Origin: Methylotenera sp. | GTDB lineage: Bacteria; Pseudomonadota; Gammaproteobacteria; Burkholderiales; Methylophilaceae | DNA: 15,225 bases | Direction of reading: 5' to 3' | Assembly (NCBI GenBank): GCA_005791685.1 | Contig: SXVG01000066.1 | Span: forward strand, 1 to 15,225 | Part shown: piece by piece, positions 6,992 through 14,741 of the stretch | Numbering within the stretch: the stretch's first letter is position 1 | Layout: the number at the start of each line of letters is the position of its first letter | The notes under the pieces: model-generated | Databases searched by the model: none | Told to the model about the DNA's origin: nothing | Seen by the model: only the letters and a program-made list of their open reading frames with translations | Translations under genes and position numbers: made by a program

Positions 6992-8343
6992 TGTTGGCGG
7001 CTTTTGTTTTAACCCTGGCCTTGCTGATAACCGTGCACGAATATGGCCATTTTCAGGCGGCGCGTTGGTGTGGGGTACGCATCTTAAAATTTTCGATAGG
7101 CTTTGGTAAACCGCTCTGGTCGAAAAAGTTTGGGTTGGATCAAACCGAATTCGTCATCGCCGCCATCCCCTTGGGCGGCTACGTGAAAATGCTCGATGAG
7201 CGTGAGCTGGATCAAACAGCAAAACCGTATAGCGAAGCTGAGCTTAGTCGTGCGTTTAATCGGCAACACGTTCTTAAACGCATGGCCATCGTGTTGGCCG
7301 GCCCCGGGGCTAATTTATTGCTGGCGGTATGCTTATATTGCGGTTTGTTTATGTCCGGCGTGGTGGGTTTGAAGCCTACTTTAGCCGAGGTTGCCGCGCA
7401 CAGCCCGGCGGCCGCGGCAGGCTTTGTGGCGGGGGAAACGCTGCAAAAAGTGAATGGCTCCGATGTGGCGACCTGGCAAGAATTTAATTGGCTGTTGCTT
7501 AAAGAATCGTTAGGTCATGCCAGCGTGGACGTGCAAGGCTTAAGTCCTCAACAAACGCTGACTACACACCGATTAAGCCTGCCCGATCTGGCTTTAGAAA
7601 ATGAGCATAAAGACCTAGCGCATGATTTAGGCTTTGTGCTTAAAGCGCCTGCAGTGCCTGCCCGCATAGGTAAAATTATTGCGGGCAGTCCAGCGGACTT
7701 AGCGGGCTTAAAAGTGCGCGATGTCATCCTGTCGGTGGATCAGCAAGCGACCCCTACTTGGCAAGATTTTGTGGCCATTATTAGGCAGCGCGCCGAGCAG
7801 CCCTTGGGCATCGTGCTGGTGCGTAATGGCCACGAGCAAAGATTAAGCCTCACGCCTGCCGCGCATACAGAGAATGGGCAAGTGGTGGGGCAAATAGGTG
7901 CAGCGCTGGCCATGGATAACAGCCTACTGGTTAATCGCCAGTATTCTTTTAGTGCGGCCTTATTAAAAGCGACGGCAAAGACCTGGGACACCGCCGTTTT
8001 TAGTTTGCGCATGCTGGTCCGCATGCTCAGCGGCCAAGCCTCTTGGCAAGGCGTGAGTGGGCCGGTTAGCATCGCTAATTACGCGGGGCAGAGTGCCGAC
8101 ATGGGCCTTAAGGTGTTCGTTGGTTTTTTAGCCTTAATCAGTATTAGCATAGGGGTGTTAAATCTATTGCCTATACCAGTTTTAGATGGCGGTCATTTGA
8201 TGTACTATATGTTGGAAATTTTAACGGGCAAACCCGTACCCGAGTCGGTGATGGTCATTGGGCAAAAAGTCGGGTTGGCGCTGTTGGCTTTGATAACGAT
8301 GGTTGCGTTTTATAACGATATAAATAGATTAATAACAGGCTGA
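6985..8343 (+). CDS. rseP: Site-2 zinc metalloprotease RseP with two PDZ domains
   Basis: Inner-membrane intramembrane protease that makes the second cut in anti-sigma factor RseA, releasing sigma-E when outer-membrane assembly fails; it also clears remnant signal peptides. It has 452 residues (450 in E. coli). The zinc motif is HEYGH (18-22) in the first membrane segment, and the third ligand is in NLLPIPVLDGG with Asp401. Two periplasmic PDZ domains lie between, at roughly 125-215 and 222-305; the second has the clear AGSPADLAGLKVRD pattern. The last helices are at about 375-395 and 428-445. Starts at 6985 (ATG) or 6991 (ATG, sharing the A of the dxr stop) are both possible. No RpoE, RseA or DegS gene is in the window. 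Confidence 0.97.
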   Translation: MLMLAAFVLTLALLITVHEYGHFQAARWCGVRILKFSIGFGKPLWSKKFGLDQTEFVIAAIPLGGYVKMLDERELDQTAKPYSEAELSRAFNRQHVLKRMAIVLAGPGANLLLAVCLYCGLFMSGVVGLKPTLAEVAAHSPAAAAGFVAGETLQKVNGSDVATWQEFNWLLLKESLGHASVDVQGLSPQQTLTTHRLSLPDLALENEHKDLAHDLGFVLKAPAVPARIGKIIAGSPADLAGLKVRDVILSVDQQATPTWQDFVAIIRQRAEQPLGIVLVRNGHEQRLSLTPAAHTENGQVVGQIGAALAMDNSLLVNRQYSFSAALLKATAKTWDTAVFSLRMLVRMLSGQASWQGVSGPVSIANYAGQSADMGLKVFVGFLALISISIGVLNLLPIPVLDGGHLMYYMLEILTGKPVPESVMVIGQKVGLALLALITMVAFYNDINRLITG

Positions 8344-8346
8344 TGC

Positions 8347-10650
8347 ATGGCATTAAAAAAAGTAAATAAACTCAAATCCATTGTTTTATTGCTCTCTGGC
8401 TTGTATGCCAACTCGGCGATGGCATTGGCGCCATTTGTTATTAAAGATATCCGCGTTGAAGGCATACAACGCACGGAAGCGGGGACGGTGTTCACCAACC
8501 TGCCAGTAAAAGTCGGCGACAGCATGACCGATGAGTTGGCATCGCAAGCCATTAAAGCCTTGTACGGCACGGGATTTTTTAAAGACGTGCGCATAGAAGC
8601 GGAAAACGACGTGCTGGTGGTGACCGTGCAAGAGCGCTCATCCATTGCACAAATCGACTTTAGCGGTAACAAATCGTTTCCTACCGACAAAATGAAAGAG
8701 GGCTTGAAGCAAATCGGCATTTCGGCTGGGCAGATTTTTGACAAGTCGCAGCTGGATCGTGCCGAACAAGAAATCAAGCGGCAATATTTATCGCAAGGTA
8801 AATACGGTGCCAGCGTTAAAGCCGTGGTCTCTCCGCTAGAGCGTAACCGCGTGGCGGTGCGCTTTGACATTGAAGAGGGCGCCGTTGCAAAAATTCGCAG
8901 CATTAATATCGTCGGTAACCAGGCCTTCTCTATGGACGATTTGCGTGCCGAGTTTTTGCTCACCACGCCTAATTGGATGAGTTGGTGGAATAAAGACGAT
9001 CAGTATTCCAAACAAAAGTTAAATGCCGACCTTGAAACGCTGCGGTCTTTTTACATGAATCAAGGCTACCTAGAATTCAACATCGACTCCACCCAAGTGT
9101 CGATTACCCCGGATAAAAAAGACATTTACATCACGGTCAACCTTACCGAAGGTGAGAAATACACCATTTCCGAGGTGAAATTAGCCGGTGAAAGCATAGT
9201 CCCAGACGCGGAATTGCAGACCTTAATCGCGGTTAAAAAAGGCGACACCTTTAGTCGTAGCAACATCACCCAGTCCAGCAAAGCCATCAGCGACCGTTTA
9301 AGCAACGAAGGCTATGCCTTTGCTAACGTGAATCCGGTGCCGGAAGTGAACAAAGAGCAGCATACGGCGGCCTTTACTTTTTACATCGATCCAGGCAAAC
9401 GGGTTTATGTACGTCGCATCAATATCGTTGGCAATACCCGCACCCGGGATGAAGTGGCGCGCCGTGAAGTGCGACAGTTAGAATCGGCTTGGTATGCCTC
9501 GAGTAAAATTAATCGTTCTAAAGAGCGTTTGGTGCGCACCCAGTATTTTTCTGACGTGAACGTAGAAACGCCGGCCGTGCCTGGCACCACCGATCAAGTG
9601 GATTTGAATATCAGCGTGGTCGAACAATCGACCGGTAGCGTGCAATTTGGTGCGGGTTTGTCCAGTAACGAAGGTGTGGTGTTTGGCGTGACGGTTAGCC
9701 AGAATAACTTTCTGGGAACGGGCAACCGGGTCAACGCGCAGTTGAATACCGGTAAAGTCAACACCACCTACGCCTTGTCTTACACCGATCCTTACTTCAC
9801 TCCCGATGGCGTCAGCAGAGGCTTTGACGTGTATAGACGGGACGTTAATACCGGTTCGACGGACAACGTCGGTACCTATAAAACCTCCTCGTATGGCGGT
9901 GGCGTGCGTTTCGGCATCCCTTTAAATGAAAGGGATGGCGTGAGTTTTGGCCTGGCCGCCGATTTAACCGACATCAATCTGTACGCCGAAAGCCCGACGC
10001 AATACCGAAACTACTGTGGCAACACCACGGGTTGTACCAGCAACTCCATCGCCTTAAGTGCCGGCTGGTCACACGATACCCGCGACAGCATTATGTACAC
10101 CAATAACGGCGTGTATCAGCGTTTAAGCGCTGAAGTCACCATGCCGGTGCTGGACTTGCAGTACTATAAAATCAACTACAAGCATTCTTGGTATAAAGAA
10201 ATGGCCAAAGACCTGACCTTGTTGTTAAACGGCGAACTGGGCTATGCCAACTCCTACGGCAATGCGCAGTACCCGTTCTTCAAAAACTTTTTCATGGGTG
10301 GGGTTAACTCGGTGCGCGGTTACGCCATCGGCACTTTAGGTCCTAAAGACAGCACCAACACCTATTATGTGGGCGGCAATCAAAGCGCGCTAGCCAGTGC
10401 TGAGCTGTTTTACCCTATCCCTGGCATTAAAGATTCCAAGCAGTTTAGGTTAAGCACTTTTGTCGATACAGGTTACGTTTGGGGCGCTAACCAAACCTAT
10501 AACTTGGCCGATTTGCGTTATTCGGCAGGGGTGGGCGTGAGTTGGTTCTCGCCATTCGGCCCCTTGAAGTTGATTTATGCTAAGGCGATTAATAGCAGCG
10601 TGGGCGACATTACGGAAACCGTGCAATTCCAATTGGGCCAACAATTTTAA
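8347..10650 (+). CDS. bamA: Outer membrane protein assembly factor BamA
   Basis: Omp85 protein that inserts and folds beta-barrel proteins in the outer membrane as the core of the BAM complex. It has 767 residues. A Sec signal peptide (KK, hydrophobic core, ANSAMA) is probably cleaved after about residue 26. Five POTRA domains follow at roughly 28-97, 98-177, 179-268, 271-350 and 351-425, with recurring boundaries such as INIVGN at the third and fifth. The C-terminal barrel (about 427-767) carries the loop 6 VRGY motif (656-659), equivalent to the VRGF of Omp85 proteins, and ends in phenylalanine, as barrel proteins do. Cys557 and Cys563 form a close pair in a barrel loop. Only three bases separate it from rseP, with a weak CAGG upstream. 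Confidence 0.98.
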   Translation: MALKKVNKLKSIVLLLSGLYANSAMALAPFVIKDIRVEGIQRTEAGTVFTNLPVKVGDSMTDELASQAIKALYGTGFFKDVRIEAENDVLVVTVQERSSIAQIDFSGNKSFPTDKMKEGLKQIGISAGQIFDKSQLDRAEQEIKRQYLSQGKYGASVKAVVSPLERNRVAVRFDIEEGAVAKIRSINIVGNQAFSMDDLRAEFLLTTPNWMSWWNKDDQYSKQKLNADLETLRSFYMNQGYLEFNIDSTQVSITPDKKDIYITVNLTEGEKYTISEVKLAGESIVPDAELQTLIAVKKGDTFSRSNITQSSKAISDRLSNEGYAFANVNPVPEVNKEQHTAAFTFYIDPGKRVYVRRINIVGNTRTRDEVARREVRQLESAWYASSKINRSKERLVRTQYFSDVNVETPAVPGTTDQVDLNISVVEQSTGSVQFGAGLSSNEGVVFGVTVSQNNFLGTGNRVNAQLNTGKVNTTYALSYTDPYFTPDGVSRGFDVYRRDVNTGSTDNVGTYKTSSYGGGVRFGIPLNERDGVSFGLAADLTDINLYAESPTQYRNYCGNTTGCTSNSIALSAGWSHDTRDSIMYTNNGVYQRLSAEVTMPVLDLQYYKINYKHSWYKEMAKDLTLLLNGELGYANSYGNAQYPFFKNFFMGGVNSVRGYAIGTLGPKDSTNTYYVGGNQSALASAELFYPIPGIKDSKQFRLSTFVDTGYVWGANQTYNLADLRYSAGVGVSWFSPFGPLKLIYAKAINSSVGDITETVQFQLGQQF

Positions 10651-10656
10651 TATTTG

Positions 10657-10684
10657 CTAGGGCGACGTCATTTTGTCATCCTAG
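10657..10684 (+). repeat. Imperfect inverted repeat after bamA
   Basis: CTAGG (10657-10661) pairs with CCTAG (10680-10684), and inside it GAC (10664-10666) pairs with GTC (10675-10677). There is no T tract afterwards, so it is at best a weak terminator or a processing hairpin within an operon. Confidence 0.35.
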
Positions 10685-10697
10685 TCTAGAGTGCTTA

Positions 10698-10706
10698 TGG
10701 CATAAT
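10698..10706 (+). promoter_or_regulatory. Candidate internal promoter for skp and lpx genes
   Basis: TGG followed by CATAAT matches an extended -10 with five of six hexamer bases. A TTGTCA at 10673 is too far away (22 bp) to act as its -35, and the hexamer at 17 bp is poor. No convincing sigma-E promoter was recognised. The 89-bp gap is the largest between genes from uppS onward, so an internal start is plausible. Confidence 0.3.
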
Positions 10707-10728
10707 AAAGATACAAACAGTCTGTTTT

Positions 10729-10733
10729 AGGAG
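10729..10733 (+). promoter_or_regulatory. Shine-Dalgarno site for the TTG start of skp
   Basis: AGGAG lies six nt before the TTG at 10740, the best ribosome-binding site in this part of the window. It decides the start, because the first in-frame ATG is 14 codons later and would destroy the signal peptide. Confidence 0.85.
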
Positions 10734-10739
10734 ATTTCA

Positions 10740-11243
10740 TTGAGCTACACACTGAAAAATTTAGTTTTCACCGCTTTTATGGCCTTGGCCTTATCCGCGC
10801 AAGCGGCTGAATTAAAAGTCGGCTACGTACAAGTGGATAAAATACTGCAAGAAGCCCCGCAAACCGCTGAAAGCGGTAAGAAATTAGAGCGTGAATTCAG
10901 TCCAAGGTCCCAGGAGTTGGATAAAATGGCTAAGCAAATCAAAGAGTTGGAAACATCTTTGGATAAAGATGGTTTAACCATTAGCGAAGCCGAGCGACGC
11001 AATAAAGAACGCGACATACAAAACATTAAAGTTGAATTTCAGCGTAAGCAACGCGAATTGCGCGAGGACATCAATCTACGTAAAAATGAAGAGCTAGGCA
11101 GCTTGCAAGATCGTATTAATAAAGCGGTGCAAAGTGTCGCTAAGGCTGAGAATTACGATTTAGTCATGTACAGTGGCGTCGCTTATGCAGCCGATAAGAT
11201 TGATATCACGGAAAAAGTGTTGAAAATTTTAGGTAAGAAATAA
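10740..11243 (+). CDS. skp: Periplasmic OMP chaperone Skp (OmpH family)
   Basis: Periplasmic chaperone that holds unfolded outer-membrane proteins between the Sec translocon and BAM, working as a trimer with long coiled-coil arms. It has 167 residues (161 in E. coli). The signal peptide has one lysine, a hydrophobic core and ALSAQA, with cleavage probably after residue 22, leaving AELKVGYV. The charged helical segment from about residue 45 to 125, rich in Lys, Glu, Arg and Gln, is the coiled-coil tentacle; the C-terminal part, with YDLVMYSGVAYA, returns to the trimer body. The start is a TTG at 10740 supported by AGGAG. It lies directly after bamA, its functional partner, and before lpxD. Confidence 0.95.
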   Translation: MSYTLKNLVFTAFMALALSAQAAELKVGYVQVDKILQEAPQTAESGKKLEREFSPRSQELDKMAKQIKELETSLDKDGLTISEAERRNKERDIQNIKVEFQRKQRELREDINLRKNEELGSLQDRINKAVQSVAKAENYDLVMYSGVAYAADKIDITEKVLKILGKK

Positions 11244-11284
11244 GCTGACAGCGTCGCCCAAACTCAATTTTTAGGCGGGCTGGC

Positions 11285-12319
11285 ATGATAAAAAGATACA
11301 CACTTGGTGAAATTGCAGCAGCACTAGGTGGCAAGGTGATGGGGGATGCGGCCACACCCATTACGCAAGTGGCCTCATTAAGTCAGGCCCGGTTGGGTGA
11401 CATTTCTTTTCTTAATGAGGCTAAGTATCAAAAAATGTTGGCTGACTGCCAAGCCAGCGCCATCGTCTTAAGGCCAGAAGACGCCCACCTTAGTCATTTA
11501 CCACGCCTGCTAGTTGACCATCCTTATGCCTATTATGCCAAGCTGGCAGCTTTTCTAAACCCTGTTCCAGCGCAGATCCCTGGCATTGCCGCCAGTGCGG
11601 TAATCGACCCCAGCGCACACATTCCGGCCTCTTGTTGCATAGGCCCTTTAGCCGTTATTGGTGCCAATGTGGTTTTGGGTGAAGGGGTGGTCATAGGCAG
11701 CGCTTGTGTGCTTGAAAGCGACGTGCACATTGCCGATCACAGCTATTTAGAAGCCCGAGTGACCATTAAACAGGCTAGCCAAATAGGCCGGCATTGCCGT
11801 ATTTTTTCCGGCGCGGTGATAGGCTCGGATGGCTTTGGTTATGCTGAAGAAGCGGCCGGTTGGCTAAAGATACCCCAGCTTGGGCGGGTGCGTTTGGGCG
11901 ACCATGTGGACGTCGGGGCTAACACCACCATAGACCGAGGTGCTTTGGACGACACCGTGATTGAAGACGGGGTTAAGTTGGATAATTTGATTCATATCGG
12001 GCATAACTGCGTGGTCGGCGCCCATACCGCGATTGCTGCTTGTGCGGCCATTGCCGGCAGCACAAGCATAGGCCGTCATTGTAAAATCGGCGGGGCCGCC
12101 ATGCTATTGGGGCATTTGCGCATCGCGGATCATGTTACCGTGACGGCAGGTAGCATGATCACACGCTCTTTATTGGTCCAGGATACCTACACCGCCATCA
12201 TGCCTTTTCAATCGCACGAAAACTGGCTCAGCACGGCTGCCCAAGTTAGGCATCTGCAAAGCCTAGCAGATAAAATTAAAAAGCTCGAAAAAGAGCTGGC
12301 TCTGTTAAAATCTAGTTAA
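11285..12319 (+). CDS. lpxD: UDP-3-O-(3-hydroxyacyl)glucosamine N-acyltransferase
   Basis: Third enzyme of lipid A synthesis, transferring a hydroxyacyl chain from ACP to the 2-amino group of UDP-3-O-acylglucosamine in the cytoplasm. It has 344 residues (341 in E. coli). The N-terminal uridine-binding domain (about 1-100, with LGDISFLNEAKYQ) precedes a left-handed parallel beta-helix of hexapeptide repeats (about 105-300) and a C-terminal helix (about 318-340) rich in Lys and Leu. The probable catalytic base is His240 in HIGHNCVVG, matching E. coli His239. Cysteines are more frequent than usual in the helix region, including a CC pair at 117-118. The Shine-Dalgarno site before the ATG at 11285 is weak. 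It sits 41 nt after skp. Confidence 0.97.
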   Translation: MIKRYTLGEIAAALGGKVMGDAATPITQVASLSQARLGDISFLNEAKYQKMLADCQASAIVLRPEDAHLSHLPRLLVDHPYAYYAKLAAFLNPVPAQIPGIAASAVIDPSAHIPASCCIGPLAVIGANVVLGEGVVIGSACVLESDVHIADHSYLEARVTIKQASQIGRHCRIFSGAVIGSDGFGYAEEAAGWLKIPQLGRVRLGDHVDVGANTTIDRGALDDTVIEDGVKLDNLIHIGHNCVVGAHTAIAACAAIAGSTSIGRHCKIGGAAMLLGHLRIADHVTVTAGSMITRSLLVQDTYTAIMPFQSHENWLSTAAQVRHLQSLADKIKKLEKELALLKSS

Positions 12320-12340
12320 TTAAAAAAGTCTGAGATAAAA

Positions 12341-12814
12341 ATGACCGCCCATACGCACCCAACTAGCATGGATATACATGAAATACTGGATCACTTGCCG
12401 CATCGGTATCCGTTTATCCTAATAGACCGTGTTAGCTCCATGGAGCTAGGTAAAGAAATCGTGGCCTTAAAAAATGTCACCATTAACGAGCCTTTTTTCC
12501 CTGGACACTTTCCTTATCATCCGGTGATGCCTGGCGTTTTAATTGTCGAGGCCATGGCGCAAGCGGCGGCCATTTTGTCGTTTAAAACCATGGGCGTTAA
12601 ACCCAGCGACGATTCTGTGTATTACTTTGCTGGCATAGACAGCGCTCGCTTCAAACGCCCGGTGTCGCCCGGTGACCAAATTATTTTCAACGTGAAAATT
12701 GACCGTATCTTAAAAGGCATCTGGAAATACTCTGGGGTAGCCAGCGTGGACGGCAGTGTGGTGGCTGAGGCGCAGATGATGTGCATACTAAAAGCGATAG
12801 ATAAAAAAGAGTAA
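12341..12814 (+). CDS. fabZ: 3-hydroxyacyl-ACP dehydratase FabZ
   Basis: Cytosolic hot-dog-fold dehydratase that removes water from 3-hydroxyacyl-ACP in fatty-acid elongation. It competes with LpxA and LpxD for the same hydroxyacyl-ACP, which makes its place between lpxD and lpxA meaningful. It has 157 residues (151 in E. coli). Motifs are LPHRYPFILIDR (19-30), the catalytic His56 in FFPGHFPYHPVMPG, and Glu70 in IVEAMAQAA, followed by FAGID and RFKRPVSPGDQ. FabZ is distinguished from FabA by this compact pattern and by the lpx context. The start ATG at 12341 has only a weak GAG-type site upstream, 21 nt after lpxD. Confidence 0.97.
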   Translation: MTAHTHPTSMDIHEILDHLPHRYPFILIDRVSSMELGKEIVALKNVTINEPFFPGHFPYHPVMPGVLIVEAMAQAAAILSFKTMGVKPSDDSVYYFAGIDSARFKRPVSPGDQIIFNVKIDRILKGIWKYSGVASVDGSVVAEAQMMCILKAIDKKE

Positions 12815-12819
12815 GTTTG

Positions 12820-13596
12820 ATGCTAGCGGCAAAAATACATGCCACGGCCATCATCCATCCTACGGCAGAGCTGGATTCCAGTGTGGAAGTGGGCCCGTAT
12901 TCCATCATAGGCGCTAAGGTAAAAATAGCTGCCGGCAGCCATATTGCCAATCATGTCACCATCAACGGCCCAACCAGCATAGGCAAAAACAACCGCATTT
13001 ATCAGTACGCGTCCCTAGGGGGGGGCCCACAAGATAAAAAATACCAAGGTGAACCTACGGCATTGGAAATCGGTGATAACAACACCGTGCGTGAATTTTG
13101 TACGTTTAATCGTGGCACCGTACAAGACCAAGGACTCACGAAAATAGGCAATGACAATTGGATCATGGCCTACGTGCACATTGCCCACGATTGCCGACTA
13201 GGCAACCATACGGTATTGGCCAATAACACCTCCTTAGCTGGGCATGTGCAAGTGGATGATTATGCTATTTTAGGTGGCTTTTCTTTGGTGCATCAGTTTT
13301 GCAAAATTGGTGCCCATGTCATTACCGCGGTAGGTTCGGTGGTGTTTAAGGACATTCCGCCTTACGTGGCCGCCGCAGGTTACGATGCCAAGCCGCACGG
13401 CATCAATGCGGAGGGCTTAAAGCGCCACGCCTTTAGCGCTGATAGCCTTTTGCAAATAAAGCGCGCCTACAAAACCTTGTACCGTCATGGCTTGAGTCTG
13501 GAAGAGGCTAAGTTACAGCTTGCCAGCATGCCGGCGGCCGAAATACGATTGATCACAGACTTTCTTAACGCCTCCACGCGCGGCATCATTCGTTAA
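12820..13596 (+). CDS. lpxA: UDP-N-acetylglucosamine O-acyltransferase LpxA
   Basis: First enzyme of lipid A synthesis: it moves a 3-hydroxyacyl chain from ACP to the 3-OH of UDP-GlcNAc in the cytoplasm, acting as a trimer. From the ATG at 12820 it has 258 residues (262 in E. coli); a TTG at 12817 would add one residue and is less likely. Left-handed beta-helix hexapeptides fill about 1-185, then a helical C-terminus ends in STRGIIR. The catalytic base is His123 in HIAHDC (E. coli His125). At the position of E. coli Gly173, the hydrocarbon-ruler residue, there is Val171, which suggests an acyl chain shorter than C14. A run of eight G lies in the codons for Gly67-Gly69. It starts five nt after the fabZ stop. 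Confidence 0.97.
   Translation: MLAAKIHATAIIHPTAELDSSVEVGPYSIIGAKVKIAAGSHIANHVTINGPTSIGKNNRIYQYASLGGGPQDKKYQGEPTALEIGDNNTVREFCTFNRGTVQDQGLTKIGNDNWIMAYVHIAHDCRLGNHTVLANNTSLAGHVQVDDYAILGGFSLVHQFCKIGAHVITAVGSVVFKDIPPYVAAAGYDAKPHGINAEGLKRHAFSADSLLQIKRAYKTLYRHGLSLEEAKLQLASMPAAEIRLITDFLNASTRGIIR
13018..13025 (+). repeat. G8 homopolymer inside lpxA
   Basis: Eight consecutive G follow CCCTA and precede CCC, encoding three glycines. It is the longest G run noticed in the window. A slip of one base would shift the frame early in lpxA; a sequencing error could do the same, but the frame is intact as given. Confidence 0.9.
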
Positions 13597-13600
13597 CAGC

Positions 13601-14734
13601 ATGCTTAGAATAGGCATAGTCGCAGGCGAAGCTTCTGGGGATTTGTTGGGTGCGCACCTTATCCAATCCCTGAAAAAAAGACGCAGTGATATAGAATTTG
13701 TCGGTATTGCTGGCCCTAAAATGATGGCTGAAGGCGCACAGTCGCTTTTTCCCATGGAGCGTCTATCGGTACGCGGCTACTTGGAAGTGCTCAAACATGC
13801 CTACGGTTTAATTCGGCTTAGGCGGCAATTAATCAAGCATTTTTTAAACCATAAACTGGATTTGTTTATTGGTATTGATGCGCCGGACTTTAATTTTTAC
13901 CTAGAAAAAAAGCTTAAAAATAAAGGCATTAAAACCGTACACTACGTCAGCCCATCGATTTGGGCTTGGCGTAAAAATAGATTAAACAAGATTAAACGCG
14001 CCGTGTCGCACATCCTAACCTTGTTTCCGTTTGAAGCGCCACTGTATGAGCAGGTGGGTATTCCTGTGAGCTACGTCGGACACCCTTTGGCGGATTTATT
14101 GCCCATGCAGCCCGATACGGCGGCGGCCAGAGCCGTTTTAAGACTAAAATCCAGCGATCTGATAGTGGCCATGTTGCCAGGCAGTCGGCAAAGCGAAGTC
14201 CAGCAACACGCGGCATTGTTTATTAAGACAGCAAGACTGATACACGCAAGCTACCCCCATGCCTTATTTTTAGTGCCCTTAATTACTCGGGAAACCAGAC
14301 AAATTTTTGAGTTGGCGCTATTTCATGAGCCCGAGCCTTTGCCCATGCAGATCTTATTCGGCCATGCTCACGACGCCATGCAGGCCTCCGACGTGGTCAT
14401 CGTGGCATCGGGTACGGCCACCTTAGAGGCGGCTTTGCTAAAAAAACCCATGCTCATCACTTACCGCATGCCTAGCTTAAGTTGGTTTTTGCTTAAACGC
14501 ATGCACTTACAAGCTTACGTCGGTTTACCCAATATATTGGCGGGTAAATTTGTTGTGCCCGAACTGTTGCAGAACGACGCTACGCCAGAAAAACTAGCAG
14601 AAACTGCCATTAAGCTTTTAACTGATAGTGACGCCATAAGCGCTATGCAAGCTGAGTTCGCTAAATTGCATGACAGCTTGAGGCAGAACAATGCCGCAAG
14701 AGTGGCCGATTTGCTATTGGCTGATTTTGCATAG
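13601..14734 (+). CDS. lpxB: Lipid-A-disaccharide synthase
   Basis: GT19-family glycosyltransferase that joins 2,3-diacylglucosamine 1-phosphate to UDP-2,3-diacylglucosamine, forming the lipid A disaccharide at the cytoplasmic face of the inner membrane. It has 377 residues (382 in E. coli). The N-terminal domain carries VAGEASGD (7-14), GIDAPDFN (91-98) and PSIWAWRKNR (118-127). The C-terminal UDP-binding domain carries LPGSR (192-196), SGTATLEAAL (270-279), Asn311 in LPNILAG, and VPELLQ (319-324). It starts four nt after the lpxA stop with no strong ribosome-binding site, suggesting coupling. LpxH, LpxC and LpxK are not in the window, so the pathway is not complete here. Confidence 0.98.
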   Translation: MLRIGIVAGEASGDLLGAHLIQSLKKRRSDIEFVGIAGPKMMAEGAQSLFPMERLSVRGYLEVLKHAYGLIRLRRQLIKHFLNHKLDLFIGIDAPDFNFYLEKKLKNKGIKTVHYVSPSIWAWRKNRLNKIKRAVSHILTLFPFEAPLYEQVGIPVSYVGHPLADLLPMQPDTAAARAVLRLKSSDLIVAMLPGSRQSEVQQHAALFIKTARLIHASYPHALFLVPLITRETRQIFELALFHEPEPLPMQILFGHAHDAMQASDVVIVASGTATLEAALLKKPMLITYRMPSLSWFLLKRMHLQAYVGLPNILAGKFVVPELLQNDATPEKLAETAIKLLTDSDAISAMQAEFAKLHDSLRQNNAARVADLLLADFA

Positions 14735-14741
14735 GGCGGCC

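Noticed and set aside
7740..8072. 110-codon open frame antisense to rseP
   Set aside because: The + strand frame is a clear RseP PDZ and membrane region; nothing supports an antisense gene.
8310..8966. 218-codon open frame antisense to rseP and bamA
   Set aside because: It is a mirror of the bamA codon pattern: low-complexity Ser and Ala content, no ribosome-binding site, and the + strand clearly encodes the POTRA domains.
10673..10706. TTGTCA and CATAAT as a standard sigma-70 promoter pair
   Set aside because: The 22-bp spacing is too long; only the extended -10 reading was kept, at low confidence.
13018..13025. Phase-variable switch in lpxA
   Set aside because: A tract of eight bases in a usually essential gene, in frame, is not enough evidence for switching; kept only as a point to check.
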